From assembly GCF_040496035.1 (NCBI RefSeq), contig NZ_JBEPJZ010000001.1:1116001-1180000 (forward strand): a stretch of DNA of 64,000 nucleotides, given 5' to 3'. Positions 55,382 through 64,000 of the stretch are shown here, piece by piece. How positions within the stretch are numbered: the stretch's first letter is position 1; every line of letters begins with the position of its first letter. The notes beneath the pieces were generated by a model. That model did not search any database and was not told the origin of the DNA. It saw nothing but the letters and a program-made list of their open reading frames with translations. The position numbers and the translations under genes are program-made. The DNA is from Agromyces sp. SYSU T00194. Lineage in GTDB: Bacteria; Actinomycetota; Actinomycetes; Actinomycetales; Microbacteriaceae.

Positions 55382-57088
55382 TCAGTTGGTGCCGCCGCCG
55401 CCGTCGCCGGCCGGCTCCTCCACCGTGACCTGGGCGGCCGGCGAGTAGGGCGAGTCCAGCGGGCCGCAGAAGTAGCGATAGGTGACTTCGAAGTTGCTCG
55501 TGCCCGCGCGAACCGTGGCCGAGGTGGTGCTGGCGCCGACGACCGCGTTGTTGGGGATCGTCGCGTCGCCGGTCACCGCGATCTCGTACCCGGTGAGGGT
55601 CTGCCCGGCCGGGCAGTTCTGCGCGGGCCAGCTGACCTGCACGTCGGTGTCGGGGGCGGTCGTCGCCGGGTTCACGGTGGGCGCCGAGGACGGTGCGGAC
55701 GGCGCGACCGGGTCGGCGTAGTACGTGATCGTGATCTGCGAGCCCTGCTCGACGGGCCCCGTCGGGTTCACCGCGTAGACGGTGCCGGCGTCGGCCGGAT
55801 CGGTGGCCGCATTGCCCTCCACCGCGTTCACGGACATGCCGAGTGCCTCGAGGCCGGCACGCGCGTCGTTCACCGAGAGCCCGAGGTAGTCGTCCTGGTT
55901 GACCTGCACCGTCGTGTCCGTCGGCGTCGGCGTCGGCGTGTCCGAGGTCGGCGGCGGCGAGCTCGTCGCCGGCGCGCTCGACGAGCTGCTCGGCGGGGCC
56001 TGTGCGGTGCCGTTGTTCAGCGCCAGCGCGATGATCGTGCCGATGAGCACGATCGCGAGGATCGCGATGAGGACGATCAGCGGCCACGTCCACGGGCTGC
56101 GCTTCTTCTCCTCCTCGGGTGCCCCCTCGCCGTCGGCGGGCACCCCGCCGGACGCCATGAGCACCGTCGTCGCGGCGGTGTCTCCGCTCTGCGGCATCAT
56201 CATGGTGGCCGCCGCGGCCGCGCCGGCGGCGCCGAGCACCGCGGGGACCGAGGCCGCAGCACCCTGCACGTCGCCCCGGCGCAGCGCCGTCGCGGCGCGG
56301 GACAGGTGCGCCGCGGACTGGGGCCGGTCGGCCGGGTTCTTCGCGATGCACGCGAAGACGAGGTTGCGCACGGGCTCGGAGATCGTCTGGGGGAGCTCCG
56401 GTGGCGTCTCGTTGATCTGCGCCATCGCGATGGCGACCTGCGACTCGCCGGTGAACGGGCGCCGGCCCGCGAGCGCCTCGTAGGCGACGATGCCGAGCGA
56501 GTAGATGTCGGTGGTCGGCGAGGCGGGGTGGCCGGAGGCCTGCTCCGGGGACAGGTACTGGACCGTGCCCATGACCTGGCCGGTCGCGGTGAGCGGGACC
56601 TGGTCGGCGATGCGCGCGATGCCGAAGTCGGTGATCTTCACGCGACCGTCGGGGGTGATGAGGAGGTTCCCGGGCTTGATGTCGCGGTGCACGAGGCCCG
56701 CGGCGTGCGCGGCGTGGAGCGCCGAGGCGGTCTGCGCGACGATGTCGAGGACCTTGTCGGTGGGGAGGGTCTGCTCGCGCTCGAGGATGGTCGACAGCGC
56801 CTCGCCCGGGACGAGCTCCATGACCAGGAAGGCGCTGCCCTCCTCCTCGCCGTAGTCGAAGACGTTCGCGATGCCCTCGTGGTTCACGAGGGCGGCGTGG
56901 CGCGCCTCCGCGCGGAAGCGCTCGAGGAATCCGGGATCGCCGAGGTACTCGTCCTTGAGGATCTTGATGGCGACCTGGCGCCCGATCACGAGATCGGTCG
57001 CCTGCCAGACCTCGCCCATGCCGCCGATGGCGATCCTGGACTGGAGTTCGTAGCGCCCACCAAAGGTGAGCCCAGCGCTCGGTCTCAT
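55382..57088 (-). CDS. pknA: Ser/Thr protein kinase PknA, with C-terminal extracellular part
   Basis: The 568-residue kinase has RIAIGGMGEVWQATDLVIGR, catalytic LVHRDIKPGNLLIT and ITDFGIARIA, and a membrane segment (PLIVLIAILAIVLIGTIIAL). An extracellular region with one PASTA-like repeat (DDYLGLSVNDARAGLEALGM) and a Thr/Pro/Ser linker follows. It lies between pbpA and pknB; its ATG overlaps the pbpA stop (ATGA). Length exceeds mycobacterial PknA (about 430) because of the extracellular extension. Confidence 0.93.
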   Translation of the reverse strand: MRPSAGLTFGGRYELQSRIAIGGMGEVWQATDLVIGRQVAIKILKDEYLGDPGFLERFRAEARHAALVNHEGIANVFDYGEEEGSAFLVMELVPGEALSTILEREQTLPTDKVLDIVAQTASALHAAHAAGLVHRDIKPGNLLITPDGRVKITDFGIARIADQVPLTATGQVMGTVQYLSPEQASGHPASPTTDIYSLGIVAYEALAGRRPFTGESQVAIAMAQINETPPELPQTISEPVRNLVFACIAKNPADRPQSAAHLSRAATALRRGDVQGAAASVPAVLGAAGAAAAATMMMPQSGDTAATTVLMASGGVPADGEGAPEEEKKRSPWTWPLIVLIAILAIVLIGTIIALALNNGTAQAPPSSSSSAPATSSPPPTSDTPTPTPTDTTVQVNQDDYLGLSVNDARAGLEALGMSVNAVEGNAATDPADAGTVYAVNPTGPVEQGSQITITYYADPVAPSAPSSAPTVNPATTAPDTDVQVSWPAQNCPAGQTLTGYEIAVTGDATIPNNAVVGASTTSATVRAGTSNFEVTYRYFCGPLDSPYSPAAQVTVEEPAGDGGGGTN

Positions 57089-58539
57089 TCGTTCAGCACC
57101 GCCTCTAGTACCTGCTTCGCGATGGGTGCGGCAATCAGGTTGCCGTACCCGCTCTGTCCCAATCCCCCTCCGTCTTCTACCAGCACCGTGATCGCATACT
57201 GAGGGTTGTCAGCAGGGGCGAATCCGGTGAACCAGAGGGTGTACGGGTCGTCCGTGCCGTTCTGGGCTGTGCCCGTCTTCCCCGCCACGCTGACGCCGTC
57301 TATTCTTGCATTACTCGCCGCGCCGCTCTCGACGCCGGAGACCATGATGTCAGTAAGTTCACGCGCGGTCTCCTGGCTGATCGCGCGGCCGAGTTCCATC
57401 CGCTCGAAGGTCTCGAGGGGGCTCAGGTCGGGGGCGATGACCGCGTCCACGACGTTCGGACGCATCACGATGCCGCCGTTCGCGATGCCCGCGGAGACCA
57501 TCGCCATCTGCAGCGGCGTCGCACGCACCTCGTACTGCCCGAACGCGCTCAGCGCGGTCTGCGCGTCGTCCAGCCCGCGCGGGTAGACGCTCGCCTCCGA
57601 CTCCATCGGCACCGCGTGCGTGACGTTGAACCCGTACTTCTCCGCCTGCTCGCGGATGGCCGTGTCGCCGAGCTCGATGCCGAGCTCGGCGAACGGGATG
57701 TTGCAGGAGAGCCGGATGGCGTCGGCGATCGTGACCTCGTCGCCCCCGCCGCAGCGCCCGCCGCCGGCGTTGGTGACGACCGCGGTCGAGCCGGGGAGCG
57801 TGAACGAGGAGGGGTTCGGGAACGTGGAGTCCGGGGTGTACTCGCCGGACTCGAACGCGGCCGACGCGACGACCAGCTTGAAGACCGAACCCGGGGGGTT
57901 CATGTCGCCGCCGATGGCGCGGTTGAAGAGCGGGTCCTGCGGGTCGGCGAGGAGCGCGTCGTACGTCGCCTGCACCTCGGCGCCGTTGTGCACGGCCATC
58001 GTGTTCGGGTCGTAGGACGGCTTCGAGACCATGGCGATGATGCGGCCCGTCGCCGGTTCGGTGACGATGACCGCGCCCTGGACGTCTCCGAGCGCATCCC
58101 ACGCGGCCTGCTGTGCGACCGGGTCGATCGTGACGTCGACGGATGCTCCCTGGGGGTCCTGCCCCGTGATGAGCCGGTTCACCGAGTCGAAGAACTGCGA
58201 GCTCGACTGGCCGCTGAGGAACTCGTTCATCGCCCGCTCGATGCCCGTGGCCTCGCCGTTGACGGGGATGAACCCGGTCACCGGCGCATAGAGCGGGCCC
58301 TCCGTGTAGACGCGCTGGAACTTGTAGTTGTCGCCCGACGGCTCCGAGTACGCGATGGGTGCGCCGTCCACGAGGATCGGCCCGCGCTCCACCGAGTACG
58401 ACTCGTACAGCGTGCGCGAGTTCCGCGGGTCCGCGTTGAGCGCGTCGGCCGCGACGTACTGGATGATCGTGGTCGACACGAGCAGCGTGGCGACCATGAG
58501 GAGCGTCAGGATGGAGACGCGCTTGAGCTCGCGGTTCAT
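57085..58539 (-). CDS. pbpA: penicillin-binding protein PbpA
   Basis: The 484-residue class B transpeptidase has a single N-terminal membrane anchor (SILTLLMVATLLVSTTIIQY). The dimerisation part includes TLYESYSVERGPILVDG. Active-site motifs are SVFK (nucleophile Ser, in NPPGSVFKLVVA), SCN (AIRLSCNIPFAEL) and KTG (VAGKTGTAQNG). It cross-links peptidoglycan with RodA/FtsW partner encoded upstream; it overlaps both neighbours by four bases. Confidence 0.95.
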   Translation of the reverse strand: MNRELKRVSILTLLMVATLLVSTTIIQYVAADALNADPRNSRTLYESYSVERGPILVDGAPIAYSEPSGDNYKFQRVYTEGPLYAPVTGFIPVNGEATGIERAMNEFLSGQSSSQFFDSVNRLITGQDPQGASVDVTIDPVAQQAAWDALGDVQGAVIVTEPATGRIIAMVSKPSYDPNTMAVHNGAEVQATYDALLADPQDPLFNRAIGGDMNPPGSVFKLVVASAAFESGEYTPDSTFPNPSSFTLPGSTAVVTNAGGGRCGGGDEVTIADAIRLSCNIPFAELGIELGDTAIREQAEKYGFNVTHAVPMESEASVYPRGLDDAQTALSAFGQYEVRATPLQMAMVSAGIANGGIVMRPNVVDAVIAPDLSPLETFERMELGRAISQETARELTDIMVSGVESGAASNARIDGVSVAGKTGTAQNGTDDPYTLWFTGFAPADNPQYAITVLVEDGGGLGQSGYGNLIAAPIAKQVLEAVLNE

Positions 58540-59945
58540 GCGTCGATCACCAGCCGCGGATGGTTGCGGACCGTGTCGGAGAGCCGCAGCAGCAGCGCGA
58601 CGATGATCCAGTTCGCGACGAGCGATGAACCACCTGCCGCGAGGAACGGGGTGGTCAGGCCGGTGAGCGGGATCACGCGCGTGACGCCGCCGACCACGAT
58701 GAACACCTGGAGCGCGACGACGAACGCGAGGCCCACGCCGAGGAGCTTGCCGAAGTCGTCCTGCCCGGCGAAGCCGATGCGGAAGCCGCGGGCCACGAGC
58801 AGCGCGTACAGCATGAAGATCGCGAACAGGCCGGCGAGCCCGAGCTCCTCGCCGAGGCTCGCGATGATGTAGTCGCTCTGCGGCACGGGGGTGATGTCGG
58901 GGCGGCCTTGGCCGAGGCCGGTGCCGATGAGCCCGCCGTTCGCGAGGCCGAACAGCCCCTGCACGAGCTGGAAGCTGCCGCCCACCGAGTCGTAGATCTC
59001 CTGGTCGAAGGCGTTGAGCCAGTTGTCGAAGCGCGAGTTGACGTAGCCGAGGGTCTGGCTGGCGATGATCGCGCCGGCGAAGAACAGCCCCAGGCCGAGC
59101 AGTACCCAGGAGAGCCGGCTGGTCGCGACGTACAGCATGACGAGGAACAGGCCGAAGTACAGCAGAGCGGTACCGAGGTCGCGCTGGAACACGATGACCG
59201 ACATCGACAGCGCCCACACCACCAGCAGGGGGCCGAGGTCGCGTGCGCGCGGGAATCGCATGCCGAGGAACGTGCGCCCGACCATCGAAAGGCTGTCGCG
59301 GTTGCGCACCAGGTAGCCGGCGAAGAAGACCGCGAGGGCGATCTTCGCGATCTCACCGGGCTGGAACGTCGCGATGTCGCCGATGCCGATCCACACCCGG
59401 GCGCCGTTGATCTCGCGGCCGATGCCCGGCAGCAGGGGGAGCAGGAGCAGCAGCACGGCGACGAGCCCTGACAGGTAGGTGTAGCGGAACAGCACCCGGT
59501 GGTTGCGCACGATCAGGATCACGGCGATCGCCGCGACGATCGCGATCGCCGACCATGCGATCTGCCGCACCGCGGCGCTGTCCCACCCGGCGTCGCCGAA
59601 GGCGATGTCGATGCGGTAGATCTCGGCGATGCCGATGCCGTTCAGCACGGTGGCGATGGGCAGCAGGAAGGGATCCGCGTCGCGGGCCACGAAGCGCATC
59701 GCCACGTGCAGGCCGAACACGAGCACCGACAGCCCGACGCCGAGCAGCACGAGCTGGGTGTCGATCGTGCCGAGCGCACCGAGTTGCACCAGCAGGACGG
59801 CGCCGGAATTGATGCCGCAGGCGATCAGCAGCAGCGCCAACTCGATGTTGCGCAGCTTCTGCGGGAGGTGGATGCGTCGCACGCCGGCCGTCGGCGGCCC
59901 GCCCGAGGGCGGGACCGCGGCGGTCGTGCCGGCCCGATCAGTCAA
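58536..59945 (-). CDS. rodA: SEDS peptidoglycan polymerase RodA/FtsW-family
   Basis: The 469-residue glycosyltransferase has about ten membrane segments and the SEDS motifs INGARVWIGIGDIATFQPGE, FQRDLGTALLYFGLFLVM (catalytic Asp), SRFDNWLNAFDQE and SDYIIASLGEELGLAG. It polymerises lipid II for PbpA. It starts with TTG 59945, overlapping the pstP stop by eight bases; no earlier ATG or GTG gives a better start. Confidence 0.94.
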   Translation of the reverse strand: MTDRAGTTAAVPPSGGPPTAGVRRIHLPQKLRNIELALLLIACGINSGAVLLVQLGALGTIDTQLVLLGVGLSVLVFGLHVAMRFVARDADPFLLPIATVLNGIGIAEIYRIDIAFGDAGWDSAAVRQIAWSAIAIVAAIAVILIVRNHRVLFRYTYLSGLVAVLLLLLPLLPGIGREINGARVWIGIGDIATFQPGEIAKIALAVFFAGYLVRNRDSLSMVGRTFLGMRFPRARDLGPLLVVWALSMSVIVFQRDLGTALLYFGLFLVMLYVATSRLSWVLLGLGLFFAGAIIASQTLGYVNSRFDNWLNAFDQEIYDSVGGSFQLVQGLFGLANGGLIGTGLGQGRPDITPVPQSDYIIASLGEELGLAGLFAIFMLYALLVARGFRIGFAGQDDFGKLLGVGLAFVVALQVFIVVGGVTRVIPLTGLTTPFLAAGGSSLVANWIIVALLLRLSDTVRNHPRLVIDA

Positions 59946-61167
59946 GGGACTCCTCCAGCCGGTCGACGACGGCCTCCGCGTCCTGCAGCGATCCGGTGCT
60001 GATGGTCTCCTCCACGCGCTGCTGGTCGTACAGGCGGAGCTCGGCGATGTCGATGTCCGATTCGCGGTAGAGCTCGCTCAGCACGATGGGGCCGAGGTCC
60101 TGCTGGATGCCCTGGTAGATGGCGACCCGCCCATTGGACTCGCCGACGAAGTACCGGGTCTGGGTCCACTGGTAGGCGAGGACCACGAGCCCCACGACCG
60201 CGGCGACGATGAGGAGCACGCCGACCGTCCAGGTGACGATCCGCCGGCGGCGGCGCCGGGCGTCCTCCTCGATGATCTCGTCGAAGTACTCGGCCGAGTC
60301 CGGCTCGAAGTGCGTCTCCTGCACGGGGTGCACGCGGAACGGCGTGAGCAGCAGCGAACGCTGGCGCACCGGCTCCGGCGTGCCGAACGCGGGCGGGGCG
60401 GCGGCGGAGCCGACGATCTGGGGCGTCGTCGCCGGCGCGGCCGGCTCGCCGATGTCGAGCACGACGACGGTCACGTTGTCGGGGGCGCCGCCGTCGAGCG
60501 ATGCCTTCACGAGGCGGTCGGCCACGGGCTTCGCGCCGGCCTCCGACATCAGGGCCTTGCGGATGTCCTCGAAGGAGACGACCCCCGACAGGCCGTCGGA
60601 GCAGATCAGCCAGCGGTCGCCCGAACGCGTGTCGAGGGTCAGGGTGTCGATCTCGGGCGAGGACTCCACGTCGCCCAGCACCCGCATCAGGACGGAACGG
60701 CGCGGATGCACCATCGCCTCCTCCTCCGTGATGCGGCCGGCGTCGACGAGCCGCTGCACGAAGGTGTGGTCGGTGGAGATCTGGCTGAGCTCGCCGCCGC
60801 GCAGCAGGTAGATGCGGGAGTCGCCGATGTGGGAGATGGCGACCTGGTCGCCGTGCAGCAGCACGGCGCTGACCGTGGTGCCCATTCCCGTCAGCTCGCT
60901 GTGCTCGGCGACGGTCTCGGCCAGGCGCTGGTTCGCGCCGATCAGGCTGTCGTGCAGGGCCGCCGAGGCGTCCTGCACCGACGGGTAGAGCTGGTCGGCG
61001 TCGCGGATGTACCGGGTCGCGATCGCGCTCGCGACGTCCCCGCCCGCGTGGCCGCCCATGCCGTCGGCGACGAGGAACAGGTGCCGCCCCGCGTAGCCCG
61101 AGTCCTGGTTGTTCGACCGGACCCTGCCGACGTGCGAGACCGCGGCACTGCCCTTGACCGTCGCCAT
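59938..61167 (-). CDS. pstP: PP2C-family Ser/Thr protein phosphatase PstP
   Basis: This 409-residue protein has a PPM phosphatase domain (residues about 5-235) with VRSNNQDSGYAGRHLFLVAD, DGMGGHAGGDVASAIATRYI, GTTVSAVLLHGDQVAISHIG, DSRIYLL and CSDGLSGVVSFEDI (metal-binding Asp residues). A basic juxtamembrane stretch and one membrane segment (IVTWTVGVLLIVAAVVGLVV) precede a short extracellular tail. It reverses PknA/PknB phosphorylation. It lies four bases after fhaB. Confidence 0.95.
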   Translation of the reverse strand: MATVKGSAAVSHVGRVRSNNQDSGYAGRHLFLVADGMGGHAGGDVASAIATRYIRDADQLYPSVQDASAALHDSLIGANQRLAETVAEHSELTGMGTTVSAVLLHGDQVAISHIGDSRIYLLRGGELSQISTDHTFVQRLVDAGRITEEEAMVHPRRSVLMRVLGDVESSPEIDTLTLDTRSGDRWLICSDGLSGVVSFEDIRKALMSEAGAKPVADRLVKASLDGGAPDNVTVVVLDIGEPAAPATTPQIVGSAAAPPAFGTPEPVRQRSLLLTPFRVHPVQETHFEPDSAEYFDEIIEEDARRRRRRIVTWTVGVLLIVAAVVGLVVLAYQWTQTRYFVGESNGRVAIYQGIQQDLGPIVLSELYRESDIDIAELRLYDQQRVEETISTGSLQDAEAVVDRLEESLD

Positions 61168-61171
61168 GCGG

Positions 61172-61705
61172 TTACCGTCGCAGCTCGAACGTCGTCGCGC
61201 CGACCTTGACCGTCGCGCCGAGCGGCACCGCCGCGGGCACGGTCACGCGGGAGCCGTTCAGGAAGGTGCCGTTCGTCGAGTCGAGGTCCTGGATCATCCA
61301 CTGGTTGCTCCAGAGCATGAGCCGGGCGTGGTGGTTCGAGGTGTAGTCGTCGCGGATGATGATCGACGAGTCGCTCGAGCGGCCGATCGTGATCTCGTCG
61401 CGGCCGAGCGGGAACTCGCTGCCGGCCTTGCCGCCCGACGTGATGACGAGCTTCGACGCGTTGTCGGTGGTGGCGATGTCGCCGTTCCCGGCTGCTGCAG
61501 CAGCGGATGCGGCCGCGGCACGCGGCGCGTCGGTGCCGCGCGGGGGCGTGGCGGGCGCGGCCTGGCCGGAGGCATCCGCCGTCTGCATCTTGCGCACGCG
61601 CTGGCCGAACAGGTCGCTGCGCAGCGCCCACACGATGGAGAAGACGAATATCCACATCAGCGCGAGGAACGACAGCTGCAGGACGAGGAGGGTGAGTTCG
61701 CTCAT
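61172..61705 (-). CDS. fhaB: FHA-domain membrane protein FhaB
   Basis: The 177-residue protein has an N-terminal membrane segment (LLVLQLSFLALMWIFVFSIV), an Ala/Pro-rich linker and a C-terminal FHA domain: EITIGRSSDSSIIIRDDYTS, NHHARLML and STNGTFLNG. It binds phosphothreonine peptides made by PknA/B (FipA/FhaB orthologue of the cluster). Its ATG overlaps the fhaA stop by four bases. Confidence 0.93.
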   Translation of the reverse strand: MSELTLLVLQLSFLALMWIFVFSIVWALRSDLFGQRVRKMQTADASGQAAPATPPRGTDAPRAAAASAAAAAGNGDIATTDNASKLVITSGGKAGSEFPLGRDEITIGRSSDSSIIIRDDYTSNHHARLMLWSNQWMIQDLDSTNGTFLNGSRVTVPAAVPLGATVKVGATTFELRR

Positions 61706-62439
61706 TCAGCGGGCCCCCAGAACCCGTTCATGTCGTTGCGCCGGGTGGACGGTGCGCCGCCGCCGGAGCCCGGCGCGGCCTGTGCGAGGACGCGGAAGAC
61801 GATGCGCGTGCGCCCCACGGTGATGACGGAATCGGGCTCGAGGATGGCCTCGCCCACGCGGTCGCCGTTCAACTGCGTGCCGTTGGTCGATCCGAGGTCG
61901 CGTACGCGGGCGCGTCGCCCGTCCCACTGCACCTCGACGTGCTTGCGGCTCGCGCCCGAGTCGTCGAGCGTGATGTCGGCCTCGCTGCCGCGACCGATCA
62001 CGGTGCGGCCCTTGAGGATCGGATGCCGCCGGCCGCCGATGTCGAGCACGGGGGTCCAGGCGATCTCGCCCTTCACGTTGCTCGAGTCGACCTGCACCAT
62101 GCCCTCGGACAGGCCCTCGTCGGCGTCGAGCGAGATCTGGATGCCGCCGGCGAACTGGAAGCCCTGGCTCGCCGCATGCTGCTGCACGACGTCGGTCAGC
62201 TCGTCGACCAGCGCCGGACCGAGGCTCGACATGCGCTGGAGGTCGGGTCGCGACATCCGCACGCGGAAGGTGTTCGGCACGAGCACGCGGTCGCGGGAGA
62301 CGACCGCGGCCTTCGTGTCGAGCTCGCGCTTCAGGGCGGCCGTGATCTCGACCGGCTGCAGCCCCGAGCGGAAGGTCTTCGCGAAGGCGCCGTTGACGGC
62401 GCGCTCGAGACCCTTCTCGAAGTTGTCCAGTAGGCCCAC
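61702..62439 (-). CDS. fhaA: FhaA: DUF3662 plus FHA domain protein
   Basis: The 245-residue protein has the DUF3662 domain (MGLLDNFEKGLERAVNGAFA, VEITAALKRELDTKAAVVSR) at residues 1-125 and an FHA domain at the C-terminus (TVIGRGSEADITLDDSGASR, KHVEVQWDG, LGSTNGTQLNG). The long linker of mycobacterial FhaA is missing, so the protein is about half that length. It is the first gene of the fhaA-fhaB-pstP-rodA-pbpA-pknA-pknB cluster. In mycobacteria FhaA binds phosphorylated MviN (MurJ). Confidence 0.94.
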   Translation of the reverse strand: MGLLDNFEKGLERAVNGAFAKTFRSGLQPVEITAALKRELDTKAAVVSRDRVLVPNTFRVRMSRPDLQRMSSLGPALVDELTDVVQQHAASQGFQFAGGIQISLDADEGLSEGMVQVDSSNVKGEIAWTPVLDIGGRRHPILKGRTVIGRGSEADITLDDSGASRKHVEVQWDGRRARVRDLGSTNGTQLNGDRVGEAILEPDSVITVGRTRIVFRVLAQAAPGSGGGAPSTRRNDMNGFWGPAE

Positions 62440-62501
62440 AGGTCTCCCGATCCGGTTGGTTCTCAGTGCATGTTAGTCGCAGCGCCTGCGCGCCCCGGTC
62501 G

Positions 62502-64000
62502 TCAGTCGAAGCCCGTTGTGGAGTCGTTCTCCTCCAGGTCGACCGCGATGGTGGGCATCGATGCGGTCAGCAGCGTGCCGTCGGCACGGCGCGTGCCCTC
62601 GACGTCGCGCATGTTCGGCATGCCGTAATGGCGCGGACCCTGGCCGCGCAGGGCGACCGTGACGGGCTCGCCGTCGCGCACCAGCACGTCCTCGCCGCGC
62701 ACCGAGAGGTGCGCCTCGGCGCCCGCCTCGACGGTGAAGGTCATGGACGCCGGCTCGAGCTCGACGCGCACGCGCGTGTCGCGGATGGTGAGCCGGAACA
62801 CCAGGCGCTCCCAGTCGTCGGGCAGCCGCGGGTCGAAGGTGAAGACGCCGTTGTGGTCGCGGAACCCGCCGAACCCGTAGACCAGCGAGGCCCACACCCC
62901 GCCGGTCGACGCGACGTGCACGCCGTCCTGCGCGTTGTGGTGCAGGTCGGCGAGGTCGACGAACAGCGCGGCCCGGAAGTAGCGCATCGCCAGCTCGTGG
63001 TACCCCACCTCGGACGCGATGATCGACTGGACCACCGCCGACAGCGTCGAGTCGCCCGTCGTCAGCGGGTCGTAGTACTCGAAGTTCGCCTGCTTCTGCT
63101 CGGTCGTGAACTGGTCGCCCTGCAGCAGCAGCGCGAGCACCACGTCGGCCTGCTTCAGCACCTGGAAGCGGTAGATGACCAGCGGGTGGTAGTGCAGCAG
63201 CAGCGGACGACGGCTGGCCGGCGTGTTCTCGAGGTCCCAGAGCTCCTTCTCGAGGAAGGCGGAGTCCTGCGGGTGCACGCCCAGCTGCTCGTCGAACGGG
63301 ATGAACATGTGCTCGGCCGCGCGACGCCACTCGTCCGCCTCGTCGGGGTGCAGGTTGAGGCGGTCGACCGCTCGGGCGTAGGCCGCGGGCGCGCGGCGCC
63401 GCAGTTCGTCGACCGCGTACGCGGCGGCACGGAGGTTCCCCTTGGCCATCACGTTCGTGTACAGGTTGTCGTTCACGACGGTCGTGTACTCGTCGGGGCC
63501 GGTCACGCCGTGGATGTGGAAGACGTCCTTGGAGTTGGTGCGCCAGAACCCCAGGTCCTCCCACATGCGGGCCGTCTCGACGAGCACGTCGATCGCGCCG
63601 CGCGCGACGAAGTCCTCGTCGCCGGTCGCCGCCACGTACTGCATCAGGGCGTACGAGATGTCGGCGTCGATGTGGTACTGGGCGGTGCCCGCGGCGTAGT
63701 AGGCGCTCGACTCGAGTCCGTTGATCGTGCGCCACGGGAAGAGTGCGCCGCGCTGGTTGAGCTCGTTCGCGCGTGCGCGCGCCGGCTCCAGCATCCGCTG
63801 CCGGAATCGCAGCACGTTGCGCGCCGTGTTCGGCGCCGTGTACGACAGGAACGGCATGACGTAGACCTCGGAGTCCCAGAAGTAGTGGCCGCCGTAGCCC
63901 GAACCGGAGACGCCCTTCGCCGCCACCCCGCCGCCGTCGGTGCGGGCCGTCGCCTGCGCGAGCTGGAAGAGGTTCCAGCGGGTCGCCTGCTGCAGGGTCG
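62502..64000 (-). CDS. GH65 glycoside hydrolase/phosphorylase, 5'-truncated
   Basis: The gene runs off the right edge, leaving about 499 C-terminal residues. GH65 features are ATRWNLFQLAQATAR, VAAKGVSGSGYGGHYFWDSE, the catalytic Glu in HIHGVTGPDEYTTVVNDN, ANFEYYDPLTTGDSTLSAVV and a C-terminal jelly-roll ending before the stop at 62502. GH65 enzymes phosphorolyse or hydrolyse maltose, trehalose, kojibiose and similar disaccharides. The phosphorylase loop usually reads HxSSLS; here it reads GDSTLS, so substrate and mechanism are open. A partner sugar phosphomutase would lie outside the window. Confidence 0.9.
   Translation of the reverse strand, partial: TLQQATRWNLFQLAQATARTDGGGVAAKGVSGSGYGGHYFWDSEVYVMPFLSYTAPNTARNVLRFRQRMLEPARARANELNQRGALFPWRTINGLESSAYYAAGTAQYHIDADISYALMQYVAATGDEDFVARGAIDVLVETARMWEDLGFWRTNSKDVFHIHGVTGPDEYTTVVNDNLYTNVMAKGNLRAAAYAVDELRRRAPAAYARAVDRLNLHPDEADEWRRAAEHMFIPFDEQLGVHPQDSAFLEKELWDLENTPASRRPLLLHYHPLVIYRFQVLKQADVVLALLLQGDQFTTEQKQANFEYYDPLTTGDSTLSAVVQSIIASEVGYHELAMRYFRAALFVDLADLHHNAQDGVHVASTGGVWASLVYGFGGFRDHNGVFTFDPRLPDDWERLVFRLTIRDTRVRVELEPASMTFTVEAGAEAHLSVRGEDVLVRDGEPVTVALRGQGPRHYGMPNMRDVEGTRRADGTLLTASMPTIAVDLEENDSTTGFD

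Overview
The window is high-GC actinobacterial chromosome around the replication origin. The gene order rsmG-jag-yidC-yidD-rnpA-rpmH / dnaA-dnaN-gnd-recF-dciA-gyrB-gyrA-DUF3566-tRNA-Ile-tRNA-Ala, plus crgA, PASTA kinases, FhaA/FhaB and the DUF6049-murJ pair, points to Micrococcales, most likely Microbacteriaceae. The family assignment is inferred from gene content and order, not from a database search.

Left arm (1-26.5 kb). The edge holds a truncated PAP2 phosphatase, a secreted phytase-like esterase, a Pr6Pr-type membrane protein and an ECF42-type sigma factor coupled to a DGPF/YCII protein. Replication and translation genes follow on the minus strand (dnaB; rpsF-ssb-rpsR-rplI; cca). A plus-strand envelope and redox block comes next (DUF6049, murJ, trxB, trxA, an aminotransferase, a D-Ala-D-Ala-ligase-like ATP-grasp enzyme). 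The partition locus parA-parB and rsmG-jag-yidC-yidD-rnpA-rpmH complete the arm. Six exact or one-mismatch parS sites lie between 9.1 and 24.3 kb. parA and rsmG are separated by about 3.2 kb, with one phosphatase gene flanked by long stretches without convincing genes.

Origin (26.5-28.9 kb). The rpmH-dnaA and dnaA-dnaN intervals carry DnaA boxes. Two perfect 9-mers in opposite orientation flank the dnaA-dnaN interval, the best oriC candidate. Gene orientation diverges here. Extra DnaA-box-like clusters lie upstream of dnaB (5.9-6.0 kb) and between the rhomboid gene and crgA (52.5 kb).

Right arm (28.9-64 kb). The replication operon runs to tRNA-Ile and tRNA-Ala. About 12-13 kb of accessory DNA then interrupts the expected run to ppiA. 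It begins with a Tat-type secreted protein bracketed by a direct repeat of the tRNA-Ile 3' part plus tRNA-Ala; the second tRNA-Ala copy is mutated at conserved positions. Next is a minus-strand ABC-importer operon (binding protein, two permeases, an M24 pita-bread enzyme, two paralogous TIM-barrel isomerases, a MurR/RpiR regulator). It is divergent from an amidohydrolase across a 38-bp near-perfect palindrome. Three enzymes of this cluster lack canonical metal-ligand residues as I read the alignments. A NUDIX gene, two small ORFs and a small membrane protein complete the block.

From 51 kb the conserved order resumes: ppiA, rhomboid, crgA, pabA/trpG-like, then the pknB-pknA-pbpA-rodA-pstP-fhaB-fhaA cluster that controls peptidoglycan synthesis and division by Ser/Thr phosphorylation. 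A truncated GH65 glycoside hydrolase/phosphorylase reaches the right edge.
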